In this document: in pieces, positions 17,797 through 26,787 of the stretch
Layout of the letters: every line of letters starts with the position of its first letter
Position numbering within the stretch: position 1 is the stretch's first letter
Origin: Lentzea albidocapillata
GTDB taxonomy: Bacteria; Actinomycetota; Actinomycetes; Mycobacteriales; Pseudonocardiaceae
Length of the DNA stretch: 64,000 nt
NCBI RefSeq assembly: GCF_000719115.1
Contig: NZ_JOEA01000016.1
Span: 62,001-126,000, forward strand
Reading direction: 5' to 3'
Notes under the pieces: generated by a model
Told to the model about the DNA's origin: nothing
The model's database searches: none
Seen by the model: the letters and a program-made list of their open reading frames with translations, nothing else
Position numbers and translations under genes: made by a program

Positions 17797-18696
17797 TCAG
17801 GTCAGCGAGGCGACCTGGTCGCTCACCACTTGAGCCGCTGCCGACACCAAGGCCGTCACCGCGGGGTTCGTCGAGTTGTCCTGGCGCCAGCCGAACTGCG
17901 TGTAGACGCGGAACGTCGAGGACCAGGGCAAGCGGACCAACCTGCCGTCGGCCAGTTCCGCGGAGACGGTGACCTCCGGCATCAGGGCGATGCCCAGGCC
18001 CGAGGCGACCGCTCGTTTGGCGGCGTCCACCGAGTCCAGTTCCAGAACCGGGGCGCGGGTGTCGTCGTAGCCGAGGGAGTGTTCGAACAGCTCGTGGTAC
18101 GAGGCGCCGTTCTCCGCCCGGATCAGGGTGCTGCTGGTGATGTCGTCCTCGGTCAGCGACTGGCGCTGGGTGAGCATGTGGTTCGGGCCCGCGACCAGGA
18201 CCAACGGCTCAGGGCAGAGGACCGTGGTCTCCAGGCCCTCGCGCGGTTCGATGGCGCCGATGAAGAAGGCGCAGTCGAGTTGGCCGTCGCGCACCGAGTT
18301 CAGGTTGTACAGGGCGTTGCGCGAGTGCAGCGAAAGTTGAACCGACGGGTAGCGCCAGCACATGTATTCGATGAGCGGTAGCAGACGGTAGTCGGTCAAA
18401 CTCTGTGCGGAACCGATGACGAGTTTGCCGTGCGGCTCGCCGTTCATCGTGATGGCTTTTCGGGCCTTTTCGGTGAGGTTGATGATGTTTCGCGCGAACG
18501 GGAGGAGTTCCACGCCCGCGGACGTCATCTGGATACCTCTGGGGAGGCGCCGGAAAAGGACGACGCCGAGGCCCTCCTCCAGTGCCTTGATGCGGGTGGT
18601 GATGGTCGGCTGCGAGCAGTTGAGCGTGGCAGCGGCCTTGGTGAAGCTTCCTGTCTGAACCACGGTCGTGAACGCGAGAAGCTGGCGTGTCTCCAT
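17797..18696 (-). CDS. LysR-family transcriptional regulator
   Basis: This 299-residue protein has the LysR winged helix-turn-helix at residues 1-60 (METRQLLAFTTVVQTGSFTKAA, followed by LNCSQPTITTRIKALE) and an effector-binding domain from about residue 90. Its length is normal for the family. No divergent target gene lies directly upstream: the 200 bases beyond its start hold no convincing gene. LysR regulators usually control an adjacent divergent gene and themselves, so the target is unclear. It converges on the LacI gene and does not appear to be part of the glycan system. Confidence 0.9.
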   Translation of the reverse strand: METRQLLAFTTVVQTGSFTKAAATLNCSQPTITTRIKALEEGLGVVLFRRLPRGIQMTSAGVELLPFARNIINLTEKARKAITMNGEPHGKLVIGSAQSLTDYRLLPLIEYMCWRYPSVQLSLHSRNALYNLNSVRDGQLDCAFFIGAIEPREGLETTVLCPEPLVLVAGPNHMLTQRQSLTEDDITSSTLIRAENGASYHELFEHSLGYDDTRAPVLELDSVDAAKRAVASGLGIALMPEVTVSAELADGRLVRLPWSSTFRVYTQFGWRQDNSTNPAVTALVSAAAQVVSDQVASLT

Positions 18697-18915
18697 CAGG
18701 CGGATCCTCGGGCTGAAACGGTGCGACGACTTTTTCTCGTTCGTTCCCGTGGTCCTGTTACGGATGGTGCGGGAGCAGTAACGCTACCTGTCCGGTGCGG
18801 AGGCCAGATTGGTGCTTATGGAGTCATCTTGATCGGTCGCGAAAGGCGGCTACGGCCGAAAGAGTGAAATTGTGCCGAGCGCTTTGACGGGCCGTAGCTG
18901 GGTGACTCTTTTCAG
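18697..18915. other. non-coding gap with two crossed inverted-repeat pairs
   Basis: I find no supportable gene here. GCTACGGCC (18849-18857) pairs with GGCCGTAGC (18890-18898), and GAAAGAGT (18858-18865) pairs with ACTCTTTTC (18905-18913) apart from one extra T. The arms are in the order A-B-A'-B', so they cannot nest. They would be alternative hairpins or a pseudoknot. The region lies just downstream of the micropeptide frame at 18916-18990 and could be its terminator. Confidence 0.4.
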
Positions 18916-18990
18916 TTAAGCCTTTCGCCAGGCGAACAAAACAACGCCGAGTAGAGCGGTGGCGAGCAGGCTGAAGGAAGTTTCCGGCAT
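18916..18990 (-). CDS. 24-residue single-helix membrane micropeptide
   Basis: A leftward frame encodes 24 residues: MPETS, then a continuous hydrophobic stretch (FSLLATALLGVVLFAW), then RKA. This is one membrane span with a positively charged end, the layout of a C-terminal cell-wall sorting or exosortase-type tail but with no protein in front of it. The ATG at 18990 has GGGGGA about 6 bases upstream (revcomp of 18997-19002), a good ribosome site. It lies in the gap between the LysR gene and tig. It could be a genuine small membrane protein that modulates a larger partner, or a chance frame. The ribosome site, the clean hydrophobic block and the charged ends favour a gene. Confidence 0.55.
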   Translation of the reverse strand: MPETSFSLLATALLGVVLFAWRKA

Positions 18991-19193
18991 GCGGATCCCC
19001 CAGGATCACGGTCGAAGACCCCATAGGGCCAAATGGCCGCAGGGAGGTCAGGGGGGAGGAGTCCGTCGCCGGCCCAAAGCGGGGTGGCGGCGGTCACAGT
19101 GCGGGTCTCGCCTAGACTCGCTGGGAATCCGGGCGTCCCGAAGCGGCGATACCGGCTGTCTTGCACGTTCTTGTTCGTATCGAGGAGTCCACG

Positions 19194-20540
19194 TTGAAGA
19201 GCACCGTCGAGCACCTGAGCCCGACGAGGGTCCGGATCAACGTCGAGGTGCCGTTCGACGAGCTCAAGTCGAACTTCGACCAGGCGTACCGGAAGCTCGC
19301 GAAGCAGGTCCGCATCCCCGGCTTCCGTCCTGGCAAGGCCCCCGCCAAGGTCCTGGAGAACCGCATCGGCCGCGCCCCGGTGCTGGACGAGGTCATCCAG
19401 GAGGCGATCCCGGCCAAGTACCTGGAGGCCGTCAACGCGGGTGAGGTGCGCACGCTCGGCCGTCCCGACTTCGAGGTCACCAAGATCGAGGACGGTCAGA
19501 CCCTCGAGTTCACCGCCGAGGTCGACGTCCGTCCCGAGATCACCGTGCCCGCCTTCGGCGAGCTCGCCGTGACGGTCGACGAGCAGGAGGTCAGCGACGA
19601 GGACGTGACCACCCAGCTCGACGAGCTCCGCGCTCGCTTCGGCACGCTGACCGGTGTCGCCCGCCCGGTCGAGACCGGCGACTTCGTCATCGTCGACCTG
19701 TCCGCGACCGTCGACGGCGAAGAGGTCGAGGAGGCCCGCACCAGCGGCCTGTCCTACGAGGTCGGCTCCGGCCAGCTCGTCGAGGGCATCGACGACGCGC
19801 TCGTCGGCGCGGCCGAGGGCGAGACCAAGACCTTCAACACCACGCTCGTCGCCGGTGAGCACGAGGGCCGCGAGGCCGAGGTCACCGTCGTGCTCAGCAG
19901 CGTCAAGGAGCGCCAGCTCCCCGAGCTGGACGACGAGTTCGCGCAGCTCGCCAGCGAGTTCGACACGCTCGACGAGCTCAAGGGCGACCTGCAGACCCGC
20001 CTGGCCCGCGTCAAGAAGATGCAGCAGGGCGTGCAGGCGCGCGACAAGGTCCTCGAGGCGCTGCTGGAGACCACCGAGGTCCCGCTGCCCGAGGGCATCG
20101 TCCAGGGCGAGATCGACGCCCGCAAGCACGACGCCGTGCACGCCTTCGACCACGACGAAGCGAAGTTCGGCGCGTGGCTGACCGAGCAGGGTCAGTCGGA
20201 GGAGGAGTTCGACGCCGAGCTGCGCAAGGCCGCCGAGCAGGCCGTCAAGACGCAGCTGGTGCTCGACTCGATCGCCGACGCCGAGCAGGTCACGGTGTCC
20301 GACGGCGAGCTGACCGAGCGGATCATCTACCAGGCCCAGCGCTTCGGCATCAGCCCGGACGAGTACGTCAAGCGCGCGCAGCAGTCCGGTCAGCTCGGCG
20401 CGATCTTCGCCGACGTCCGCCGGGGCAAGGCGCTCGCGAGCGTCGTGCGCCAGGCCGAGGTCAGCGACTCGACCGGGCAGAAGCTTGACCTCGACGAGCT
20501 CTTCGGCGAGACCAAGTCCGATGAGGACGGCCAGGAGTAG
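19194..20540 (+). CDS. tig: trigger factor, ribosome-associated chaperone and prolyl isomerase
   Basis: This 448-residue protein is a full-length trigger factor. The N-terminal ribosome-binding domain includes the signature region FRPGKAP (about residues 44-50). The FKBP-type isomerase domain spans about 155-240 ([30 protein letters not shown]). The helical substrate-binding C-domain ends in an acidic tail ([16 protein letters not shown]). The start is TTG at 19194 with GAGGAG 6 bases upstream; an in-frame ATG 11 codons earlier has no ribosome site. A TAGACT box at about 19112 could be its -10 element. It leads the tig-clpP1-clpP2-clpX order conserved in actinobacteria, linking folding and proteolysis. 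Confidence 0.97.
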   Translation: MKSTVEHLSPTRVRINVEVPFDELKSNFDQAYRKLAKQVRIPGFRPGKAPAKVLENRIGRAPVLDEVIQEAIPAKYLEAVNAGEVRTLGRPDFEVTKIEDGQTLEFTAEVDVRPEITVPAFGELAVTVDEQEVSDEDVTTQLDELRARFGTLTGVARPVETGDFVIVDLSATVDGEEVEEARTSGLSYEVGSGQLVEGIDDALVGAAEGETKTFNTTLVAGEHEGREAEVTVVLSSVKERQLPELDDEFAQLASEFDTLDELKGDLQTRLARVKKMQQGVQARDKVLEALLETTEVPLPEGIVQGEIDARKHDAVHAFDHDEAKFGAWLTEQGQSEEEFDAELRKAAEQAVKTQLVLDSIADAEQVTVSDGELTERIIYQAQRFGISPDEYVKRAQQSGQLGAIFADVRRGKALASVVRQAEVSDSTGQKLDLDELFGETKSDEDGQE

Positions 20541-20591
20541 CGAAGACCGAGTTGCTCGCCCTTCCCCCGCGAGTGGGCGAGCTCCGGAAAT

Positions 20592-20606
20592 ACAGCTGAT
20601 AGCGAA
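20592..20606 (+). promoter_or_regulatory. candidate ClgR-binding box upstream of clpP1
   Basis: The sequence ACAGCTGATAGCGAAC matches, with one core mismatch, the actinobacterial ClgR consensus as I remember it (CGCYNANRGCGWWS). ClgR activates clpP1P2 in Corynebacterium, Streptomyces and Mycobacterium. The box lies about 100 bases before the clpP1 start. Confidence 0.45.
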
Positions 20607-20607
20607 C

Positions 20608-20639
20608 GCGGGCGGTGTCGGGCATCTGACGCCGCCCGC
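20608..20639 (+). terminator. hairpin between tig and clpP1 (terminator or attenuator)
   Basis: GCGGGCGGTGTC (20608-20619) pairs with GACGCCGCCCGC (20628-20639) with one G-T pair. A second weaker hairpin, CTCGCCC/GGGCGAG, lies at 20555-20581. The stem probably ends tig transcripts. Because the ClgR-like box is upstream of it, it may instead attenuate read-through into clpP1. Confidence 0.6.
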
Positions 20640-20708
20640 CTTCGTTAAGGTCGATCGCAGAGAGTTTTCGCTTCCAGATTCGTTCCACCTGGAGTTAGGC
20701 AGGCAGAC

Positions 20709-21326
20709 GTGACGCAGCACTCCTTCCCGACCCCCGAGATGCGGTCGGCCACCGCCGGGATGAACCTCAACGACTCGGTGTACGAGCGGCTGCTCCGCGA
20801 GCGGATCATCGTCCTGGGATCACAGGTCGAAGAGGGCATCGCCAACCAGATCACCGCGCAGCTGCTGCTGCTGGCCGCTGAGGACCCCGAGAAGGACATC
20901 ACGCTTTACATCAACTCGCCGGGTGGTTCCGTCACGGCGGGCATGGCCATCTTCGACACGATGCAGCTGATCCAGCCGGACGTGGCCACGTACGCGATGG
21001 GCCTCGCGGCCTCGATGGGGCAGTTCCTGCTCTCGGCGGGTGCGCCCGGCAAGCGCCACGCGCTCCCGCACGCCCGGATCCTCATGCACCAGCCGTCGGC
21101 CGGTGTCGGCGGTACGGCCGCGGACATCGCGATCCAGGCGGACATGCTGACGCGCACCAAGCGCGAGATGGCGGAGCTCATCGCCGAGCACACCGGCCAG
21201 ACGCTCGAGACCGTCACCCGCGACTCCGACCGCGACCGCTGGTTCACGGCGCAGGAAGCGCTGGAGTACGGCTTCGTCGACAGGGTCGTCACCAGGGCCC
21301 AGCCCGTCGGCGACTCGAACAACTGA
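20709..21326 (+). CDS. clpP1: ATP-dependent Clp protease proteolytic subunit 1
   Basis: This 205-residue serine peptidase is one of two ClpP subunits in the operon. The catalytic Ser102 lies in GLAASMGQ and His127 in ILMHQPSAG; the nearby INSPGGSV loop forms the oxyanion hole. The N-terminus carries a short propeptide-like segment before [12 protein letters not shown]. Actinobacterial ClpP1 and ClpP2 form a mixed tetradecamer fed by ClpX or ClpC. The GTG start follows tig by 168 bases, and clpP2 starts 20 bases after the stop, so the pair is co-transcribed. Confidence 0.96.
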   Translation: MTQHSFPTPEMRSATAGMNLNDSVYERLLRERIIVLGSQVEEGIANQITAQLLLLAAEDPEKDITLYINSPGGSVTAGMAIFDTMQLIQPDVATYAMGLAASMGQFLLSAGAPGKRHALPHARILMHQPSAGVGGTAADIAIQADMLTRTKREMAELIAEHTGQTLETVTRDSDRDRWFTAQEALEYGFVDRVVTRAQPVGDSNN

Positions 21327-21346
21327 CGTCAGCTAGGAGACTTCAA

Positions 21347-21976
21347 GTGAGCCAGTTCCACCTGCCTCAGTCGCGGTACGTGCTGCCGTCGTTCGTCGAG
21401 CGCACCAGTTACGGCATGAAGGAGTCGAACCCGTACAACAAGCTCTTCGAGGAGCGCATCATCTTCCTCGGCGTGCAGGTTGACGACGCTTCGGCCAACG
21501 ACGTCATGGCGCAGCTGCTGGTGCTCGAGTCCGAGGACCCGGACCGCGACATCCTGATGTACATCAACTCGCCGGGTGGTTCGTTCACCTCGTTGATGGC
21601 CATCTACGACACCATGCAGTTCGTCCGCCCGGACATCCAGACGTACTGCCTCGGCCAGGCGGCCTCCGCGGCGGCCGTGCTGCTGGCGGCTGGGTCGCCC
21701 GGTAAGCGCCACGCACTGCCCAACGCGCGAATCCTGATCCACCAGCCTTCGATGGAGGGCGCGTACGGTCAGGTTTCCGACCTGGAGATCCAGTCGAACG
21801 AGATCCAGCGCGTGCGCCGCCTGATGGAATCCACCCTCGCGCGGCACACGAACCGGACGGCGGAGGAGGTTCGCGAGAGCATCGAGCGCGACCGCATCCT
21901 GACGGCCGAAGAGGCCAGGGAATACGGCATCGTCGACACGGTGCTGCCCTACCGCAAGCTTTCCGCCAAGTCCTGA
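21347..21976 (+). CDS. clpP2: ATP-dependent Clp protease proteolytic subunit 2
   Basis: This 209-residue subunit has catalytic Ser107 (GQAASAAAV) and His132 ([10 protein letters not shown]), and the INSPGGSF oxyanion loop. The N-terminal 25 residues ([22 protein letters not shown]) are probably processed. It differs from ClpP1 mainly around the active Ser and the handle, as is usual for the two types. GTG start behind TAGGAG (21335-21340). It partners ClpP1 in the mixed protease, and ClpX is encoded 328 bases downstream. Confidence 0.96.
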   Translation: MSQFHLPQSRYVLPSFVERTSYGMKESNPYNKLFEERIIFLGVQVDDASANDVMAQLLVLESEDPDRDILMYINSPGGSFTSLMAIYDTMQFVRPDIQTYCLGQAASAAAVLLAAGSPGKRHALPNARILIHQPSMEGAYGQVSDLEIQSNEIQRVRRLMESTLARHTNRTAEEVRESIERDRILTAEEAREYGIVDTVLPYRKLSAKS

Positions 21977-22304
21977 CGGGCGACGGTGGGTGAGGTGCAC
22001 TCGCGAGAGCGCTAGCCTCGCCCGCCGCCCGGTGTTCGTCTGGGGACACTCCAGGCCCCGGGCCTTGTCCCGGTGGCTGGGAAAATCCCCAGCCCTCGGG
22101 CATCGTGCACCCACCCGACACGCCGATGTGACCGGATGTCCGGCCTGATCGGCGCGTCGGGGGACGCGGGTCCTCCCCTGAAACGGGGTCGGCCAGGTAC
22201 CGTCAGGAGAACGGGCTCAGCACCCACAGCCAGTGGGACTGCCACAGCAAGTCAGCAGGCGCACTACAGCAGGTGTGCGCCGGAGGGGACATAGGTCAGC
22301 GGTC
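21977..22304 (+). other. 328-bp clpP2-clpX intergenic region with hairpins
   Basis: No gene is visible. GGCTGGG (22075-22081) pairs with CCCAGCC (22088-22094) around AAAATC, probably ending clpP1P2 transcripts. A second hairpin, GGCGCAC (22258-22264) with GTGCGCC (22275-22281), lies just before the clpX ribosome site CGGAGGGG (22281-22288) and could affect its accessibility. ClpX therefore probably has its own promoter here. Confidence 0.5.
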
Positions 22305-23585
22305 ATGGCGCGTATCGGTGACGGCGGCGACTTGCTGAAGTGCTCTTTCTGCGGAAAGAGCCAGAAGCAGGTGAAGAAACTCATCGCCGGCCCCGGCGTC
22401 TACATCTGCGATGAGTGCATCGATCTCTGCAACGAGATCATCGAGGAGGAGCTGGCCGAAGCCGGCGACGTGAAGCTCGACGAGCTGCCGAAGCCCGCCG
22501 AGATCCACGAGTTCCTCGACCAGTACGTCATCGGACAGAGTGACGCCAAGCGCACCCTCTCCGTCGCCGTCTACAACCACTACAAGCGCATCCAGGCGGG
22601 CGACCGCGGGCGCGAGGGTCGTGACGACGGCGTCGAGCTGGCGAAATCGAACATCCTGATGCTCGGCCCGACGGGCTGTGGCAAGACCTACCTCGCGCAG
22701 ACGCTCGCGAAGATGTTGAACGTGCCGTTCGCCATCGCGGACGCGACAGCGCTGACGGAGGCCGGGTACGTCGGTGAGGACGTCGAGAACATCCTCCTGA
22801 AGCTCATCCAGGCCGCCGACTACGACGTGAAGCGCGCCGAGACGGGCATCATCTACATCGACGAGGTCGACAAGATCGCTCGAAAGAGTGAAAACCCGTC
22901 GATCACGCGCGACGTGTCCGGTGAGGGCGTGCAGCAGGCACTGCTGAAGATCCTGGAAGGCACCACCGCCTCGGTGCCCCCGCAGGGCGGCCGCAAGCAC
23001 CCGCACCAGGAGTTCATCCAGATCGACACGACGAACGTGCTGTTCATCGTGGCCGGTGCGTTCGCGGGTCTGGAGAAGATCATCCAGGACCGCGTCGGCA
23101 AGCGGGGTCTGGGCTTCGGTGCCGAGGTCCGCTCCAAGGCCGAGGTGGAGTCGTCGGACTTCTTCGCCGACTCCATGCCGGAGGACCTGATCAAGTTCGG
23201 CCTGATCCCCGAGTTCATCGGGCGTCTGCCGATGGTCGCCTCCGTCACGAACCTCGACAAGCCGTCGCTGGTGATGATCCTCACCGAGCCGAAGAACGCA
23301 CTGGTGAAGCAGTACCAGAAGCTCTTCGAGATGGACGGCGTGGAGCTCGAGTTCACCAAGACCGCGCTCGAAGCGATCGCCGACCAGGCGATCCTGCGCG
23401 GCACCGGTGCTCGTGGCCTCCGGGCGATCATGGAAGAGGTCCTGCTCCCGGTGATGTACGACATCCCGAGCCGCACGGACGTCGCCAAGGTCGTCATCAC
23501 CGAGCAGACGGTGAAGGAGAACGTGAACCCGACCATCGTGGCTCGGCAGCCCTCGCGCCGGGAACGCCGGGAGAAGTCCGCGTAA
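22305..23585 (+). CDS. clpX: ATP-dependent Clp protease ATP-binding subunit ClpX
   Basis: This 426-residue AAA+ unfoldase delivers substrates to ClpP1P2. The N-terminal zinc-binding domain has C13, C16, C35 and C38 (CSFC and CDEC). Walker A is GPTGCGKT and Walker B region is [18 protein letters not shown] and [11 protein letters not shown] (sensor 2) follow. The start is ATG 22305, giving the canonical [17 protein letters not shown]; the reading frame is open further upstream but that part is not conserved. A very clear terminator follows at 23601-23628. Confidence 0.97.
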   Translation: MARIGDGGDLLKCSFCGKSQKQVKKLIAGPGVYICDECIDLCNEIIEEELAEAGDVKLDELPKPAEIHEFLDQYVIGQSDAKRTLSVAVYNHYKRIQAGDRGREGRDDGVELAKSNILMLGPTGCGKTYLAQTLAKMLNVPFAIADATALTEAGYVGEDVENILLKLIQAADYDVKRAETGIIYIDEVDKIARKSENPSITRDVSGEGVQQALLKILEGTTASVPPQGGRKHPHQEFIQIDTTNVLFIVAGAFAGLEKIIQDRVGKRGLGFGAEVRSKAEVESSDFFADSMPEDLIKFGLIPEFIGRLPMVASVTNLDKPSLVMILTEPKNALVKQYQKLFEMDGVELEFTKTALEAIADQAILRGTGARGLRAIMEEVLLPVMYDIPSRTDVAKVVITEQTVKENVNPTIVARQPSRRERREKSA

Positions 23586-23600
23586 GTGATCTTCTTGGAC

Positions 23601-23628
23601 CGGCCCCGGCAACTCGTTGCCGGGGCCG
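23601..23628 (+). terminator. intrinsic terminator after clpX
   Basis: CGGCCCCGGCAAC (23601-23613) pairs perfectly with GTTGCCGGGGCCG (23616-23628), followed by TTCTTCGTT. It ends 15 bases past the clpX stop. Confidence 0.9.
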
Positions 23629-23650
23629 TTCTTCGTTCTAAGGTGGAACC

Positions 23651-24229
23651 ATGTCGCTGCCTCACGTGCTTTTGCTCCACGGCTACACCGGTTCCGGCCC
23701 TGGCCACTGGCAGCGCTGGCTGGCCCAGACGGTGTCCGAGCACGGCGGCCTCGCCGACATGCCGCACTTCAGCAGCCCGGAGGCGCCCGACCGCGACACG
23801 TGGCTGCGCGAACTCGACACGCACCTCGAAGCGCTGCCCACCGACCGTGAACGGGTCGTCGTGGCGCACTCGCTCGGCTGCTACCTCTGGCTGCACCACG
23901 CGGCCCGCGAGTCCATCGCCCACGTCGACCGCGTGCTGCTCGTCGCCCCGCCGGCGCTGGACCACCCGGAACCGGCCATCAAGTCGTTCTTCCCGGCCCC
24001 GCTCGACCCGGCGAACCTGCGCCGCGCCGCCACCGAGACCCGCCTGATCGCGGGCGAGGGCGACCCGCACTGCTCGATGCAGGCCGCGAAGGAGCTCGCC
24101 GAGGCGTTGCGGATCGAGATCGACGTCCTGCCGGGCGCCGGGCACGTCAACATCGACGCGGGCTACGGGGAGTGGCCGGCGGTGCTCAAGTGGGTGCGGT
24201 CGAAGACGGTGCCGCTCTCACCGCGCTAG
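23651..24229 (+). CDS. RBBP9/YdeN-type alpha/beta hydrolase
   Basis: This 192-residue serine hydrolase matches the small RBBP9/YdeN family in length and motifs: [17 protein letters not shown] at the front, the nucleophile Ser74 in AHSLGC, an Asp in AGEGDPHC and a His in GAGHVNID. It lacks a signal peptide, so acts in the cytoplasm on an unknown small ester, amide or peptide. It stands alone behind the clpX terminator and 43 bases before the beta-lactamase-like genes. Family assignment is firm, substrate unknown. Confidence 0.88.
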   Translation: MSLPHVLLLHGYTGSGPGHWQRWLAQTVSEHGGLADMPHFSSPEAPDRDTWLRELDTHLEALPTDRERVVVAHSLGCYLWLHHAARESIAHVDRVLLVAPPALDHPEPAIKSFFPAPLDPANLRRAATETRLIAGEGDPHCSMQAAKELAEALRIEIDVLPGAGHVNIDAGYGEWPAVLKWVRSKTVPLSPR

Positions 24230-24272
24230 GTCCTCGCAGGGAAGGGCCTGGACATCACTTCCTGGGGGGAAC

Positions 24273-25469
24273 GTGATCGAACTGCAGGGGCTGATCGACG
24301 AACACGGTGTCGTCGGCGCCCAGTTCGCCGTGCTGGTCGACGGTGAGATCACCGACGTGGCCGCCGGTGTGCTGAACGCCGGCACGCGCGCACCGGTGAC
24401 GACGGAGTCGCTCTTCCAGATCGCGTCGATCACCAAGGTCTGGACGGCGACGCTCGTCCAGGAACTGGTGAACGAGGGCAGGCTCGACCCCGAGGGTCCG
24501 GTGCGCGACGTTCTGCCGGGCTTCCGGCCGCTGATCACCCCGCGCCACCTGCTGACCCACACGTCGGGCATCGACGGTGACCACTTCCACGACACCGGCT
24601 CGGGTGACGACGCGGTCGAGAAGTTCGTCGCACGGCTGGCCGATGCCCCACAGATCGCGCCGCCGGGTGAGACGTGGTCGTACTGCAACAGCGGCTTCAC
24701 CGTGCTCGGCCGGATCGTGGAAGTGTTGCGCGGCAAACCTTTCAACACCGTCCTCAAGGAACGGTTGGCGGCACCGCTGGGTCTCACCGTAGCGACGACC
24801 TACGCGGAACGCACCGCATCGCACGCCGTCGGGCACGAGGACGGACGGCCGGTGACTGATCCGGGCCCGGAGTCCGACTTGCCTGCGGGGTCGGCACTCG
24901 CGATGAGCGCGCGGGACCTGCTCGCGTTCGCGCGCATGCACCTGGCGACGCCGGCGTTCGCGGTGATGCGCGAGCCGCAGGTTCTGTTGCCGGACTTCGG
25001 GAATCACGCTTCGTGGGGCCTGGGCTGGGAACTGCCGGGCTACTCCGGCGGCCCGGTGATCGGCCACCACGGCGCGAACAGGGGCCTGGCCTCGTTCCTG
25101 CGGATCGCACCGGAACGCGGGATCGCGGTCGCCCTGCTGACCAGCGGCGGCGGGGCCCGCGAAGTGTTCGACGACATCATCGACAACGTCTTCAGCGAAC
25201 TCGCGGGCGTGCGCAGGCCGGAGCCACCGACGCCGCCCGGAACGCCCGGACCGGTGAGCGAGCGCTTCCTCGGCACCTACCGCTGCGCCGACCACGAAGT
25301 GGTTGTCACGCAAGCAGATCACGGCCGCGTGCAGGTCGACCTGGACGACGACGTGCGCGAGTTCGTGGCTCTGCGCGACGACGCCTTGATCGCCTTGGAG
25401 AGACCGCACACCGTGCTGGTGCTGAAGGGCGATCTGTTGCACTTCGGACGGGCTGCCGCCCGAACCTGA
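24273..25469 (+). CDS. class C beta-lactamase/penicillin-binding-like serine hydrolase (copy 1)
   Basis: This 398-residue protein belongs to the beta-lactamase-related serine hydrolases (AmpC/EstB type). It has the nucleophile motif SITK (S52, K55), YCN (Y137, N139) and a third motif HHG in place of KTG. There is no signal peptide, so it is probably a cytoplasmic esterase or peptidase and unlikely to confer beta-lactam resistance. A C-terminal beta-rich segment (SERFLGTYRCADHEV) resembles the lipocalin-like tail of this family. The gene is followed after 19 bases by a close paralogue. Confidence 0.88.
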   Translation: MIELQGLIDEHGVVGAQFAVLVDGEITDVAAGVLNAGTRAPVTTESLFQIASITKVWTATLVQELVNEGRLDPEGPVRDVLPGFRPLITPRHLLTHTSGIDGDHFHDTGSGDDAVEKFVARLADAPQIAPPGETWSYCNSGFTVLGRIVEVLRGKPFNTVLKERLAAPLGLTVATTYAERTASHAVGHEDGRPVTDPGPESDLPAGSALAMSARDLLAFARMHLATPAFAVMREPQVLLPDFGNHASWGLGWELPGYSGGPVIGHHGANRGLASFLRIAPERGIAVALLTSGGGAREVFDDIIDNVFSELAGVRRPEPPTPPGTPGPVSERFLGTYRCADHEVVVTQADHGRVQVDLDDDVREFVALRDDALIALERPHTVLVLKGDLLHFGRAAART

Positions 25470-25488
25470 GAACTCCTGGGGGAGAAAC

Positions 25489-26787
25489 ATGATCAAGCTG
25501 GACGAACTGATCGAGGAACACGGCGTCGTGGGCGCCCAGGTCGCCGTACTGCACAACGGCGAAATCGTCGACATGGCAGCAGGTGTGCTGAACAACGTCA
25601 GCGGCGAGAAGGTGACGACGGACTCCATCTTCCAGATCGGGTCGATCACCAAGGTCTGGACGGCGACGCTCGTCCAGGAACTGGTGAACGAGGGCCTGCT
25701 GGACCTCGACCGCCCGGTGCGCGACGTGCTGCCGGAGTTCAAGCTCGCCGACGAGCAGGCCGCGCGGATCATCACGCCACGGCACCTCCTCACCCATACC
25801 GCGGGCTTCGAGGGTGATCTCTTCCACGACACCGGCAACGGTGATGACATGCTGGCGAAGTACGTCGAGCGGATGGCGGACGCACGGCAGCAGGTTCCGC
25901 CCGGTGAGCTCTACACGTACTGCAACAGCGGCTTCACGCTGCTCGGCCGGATCGTGGAAGTGTTGCGCGGCAAGCCCTTCCGCGTCGTCCTGAGGGAACG
26001 CCTCATCGAGCGGCTCGGCCTGCGCACCGCGGCCGCGAGCCACGCCGAGTACGCCGCCCAGACGTGCGCCACAGGACATCCGGGCAAGGAACCCAAGCCC
26101 GCCGACAAGCTGATGGCCGAGGGCGACACTCCGGCTGGAACAGTGCTCGCGATGAGCGCGCGCGACCTGCTGGAGTTCGTGCGGATGCACCTCGGCACCA
26201 GCGAGTTCGACGCGATGCGCGCCCCGCAGGTCGTGCCGCCCGACTTCGGGCACGGCGGCAAGCAGGGGCTCGGCTGGGCGCTGCACGACTACGCAGACGG
26301 CGTTTCCGGTATGGGCCACACCGGATCGACCCTGGGCTTCCGGGCCTACCTGCGGGTGGTCCCGGAAGCCGGACTCGCGATCGCGGTCCTCACCAACGGC
26401 GGCGAGGCCCTGCCGCTGGTGCGCGCGGTCTACGAGAAGGTGTTGGGCGACCTGGCGGACATCACCCTGCCCGGTCTGCCCACGCCTCCGATGATGCCGG
26501 TGCCGGTCGACGTCGAGAGGGTCGTCGGCGTCTACCGGTCCACCGGGCTGGAGGCGCACATCACCGAAGGCGACGGGGGCCGGGTGACGCTGCGGTACGT
26601 GGCCCTCGACCCCGACTGGAAGTCCTTCGTCGACGAGGACGAACACGAGTTCACTGGGCTGCGTGACGACGCGCTGATCGCCGTCGAGGAGGAGGGCGGG
26701 TACCACGCGGTGGTCGTCCTGTGTGGACGTGACGAGCAGGACCGGGTGAAGTGGCTGCACTGGGGCCGTGCGGCCGTGAGGGTCTAG
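25489..26787 (+). CDS. class C beta-lactamase-like serine hydrolase (copy 2)
   Basis: This 432-residue paralogue of the preceding gene keeps S52-I-T-K55, Y144-C-N146 and HTG as third motif. The N-terminal 70 residues are almost identical to copy 1 (for example FQI.SITKVWTATLVQELV), and divergence increases towards the C-terminus, which carries an insertion and an acidic tail. The copies probably arose by tandem duplication and act on related substrates. Ribosome site GGGGGAG lies about 6 bases before the ATG. Its stop overlaps the convergent esterase gene by 4 bases. Confidence 0.88.
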   Translation: MIKLDELIEEHGVVGAQVAVLHNGEIVDMAAGVLNNVSGEKVTTDSIFQIGSITKVWTATLVQELVNEGLLDLDRPVRDVLPEFKLADEQAARIITPRHLLTHTAGFEGDLFHDTGNGDDMLAKYVERMADARQQVPPGELYTYCNSGFTLLGRIVEVLRGKPFRVVLRERLIERLGLRTAAASHAEYAAQTCATGHPGKEPKPADKLMAEGDTPAGTVLAMSARDLLEFVRMHLGTSEFDAMRAPQVVPPDFGHGGKQGLGWALHDYADGVSGMGHTGSTLGFRAYLRVVPEAGLAIAVLTNGGEALPLVRAVYEKVLGDLADITLPGLPTPPMMPVPVDVERVVGVYRSTGLEAHITEGDGGRVTLRYVALDPDWKSFVDEDEHEFTGLRDDALIAVEEEGGYHAVVVLCGRDEQDRVKWLHWGRAAVRV

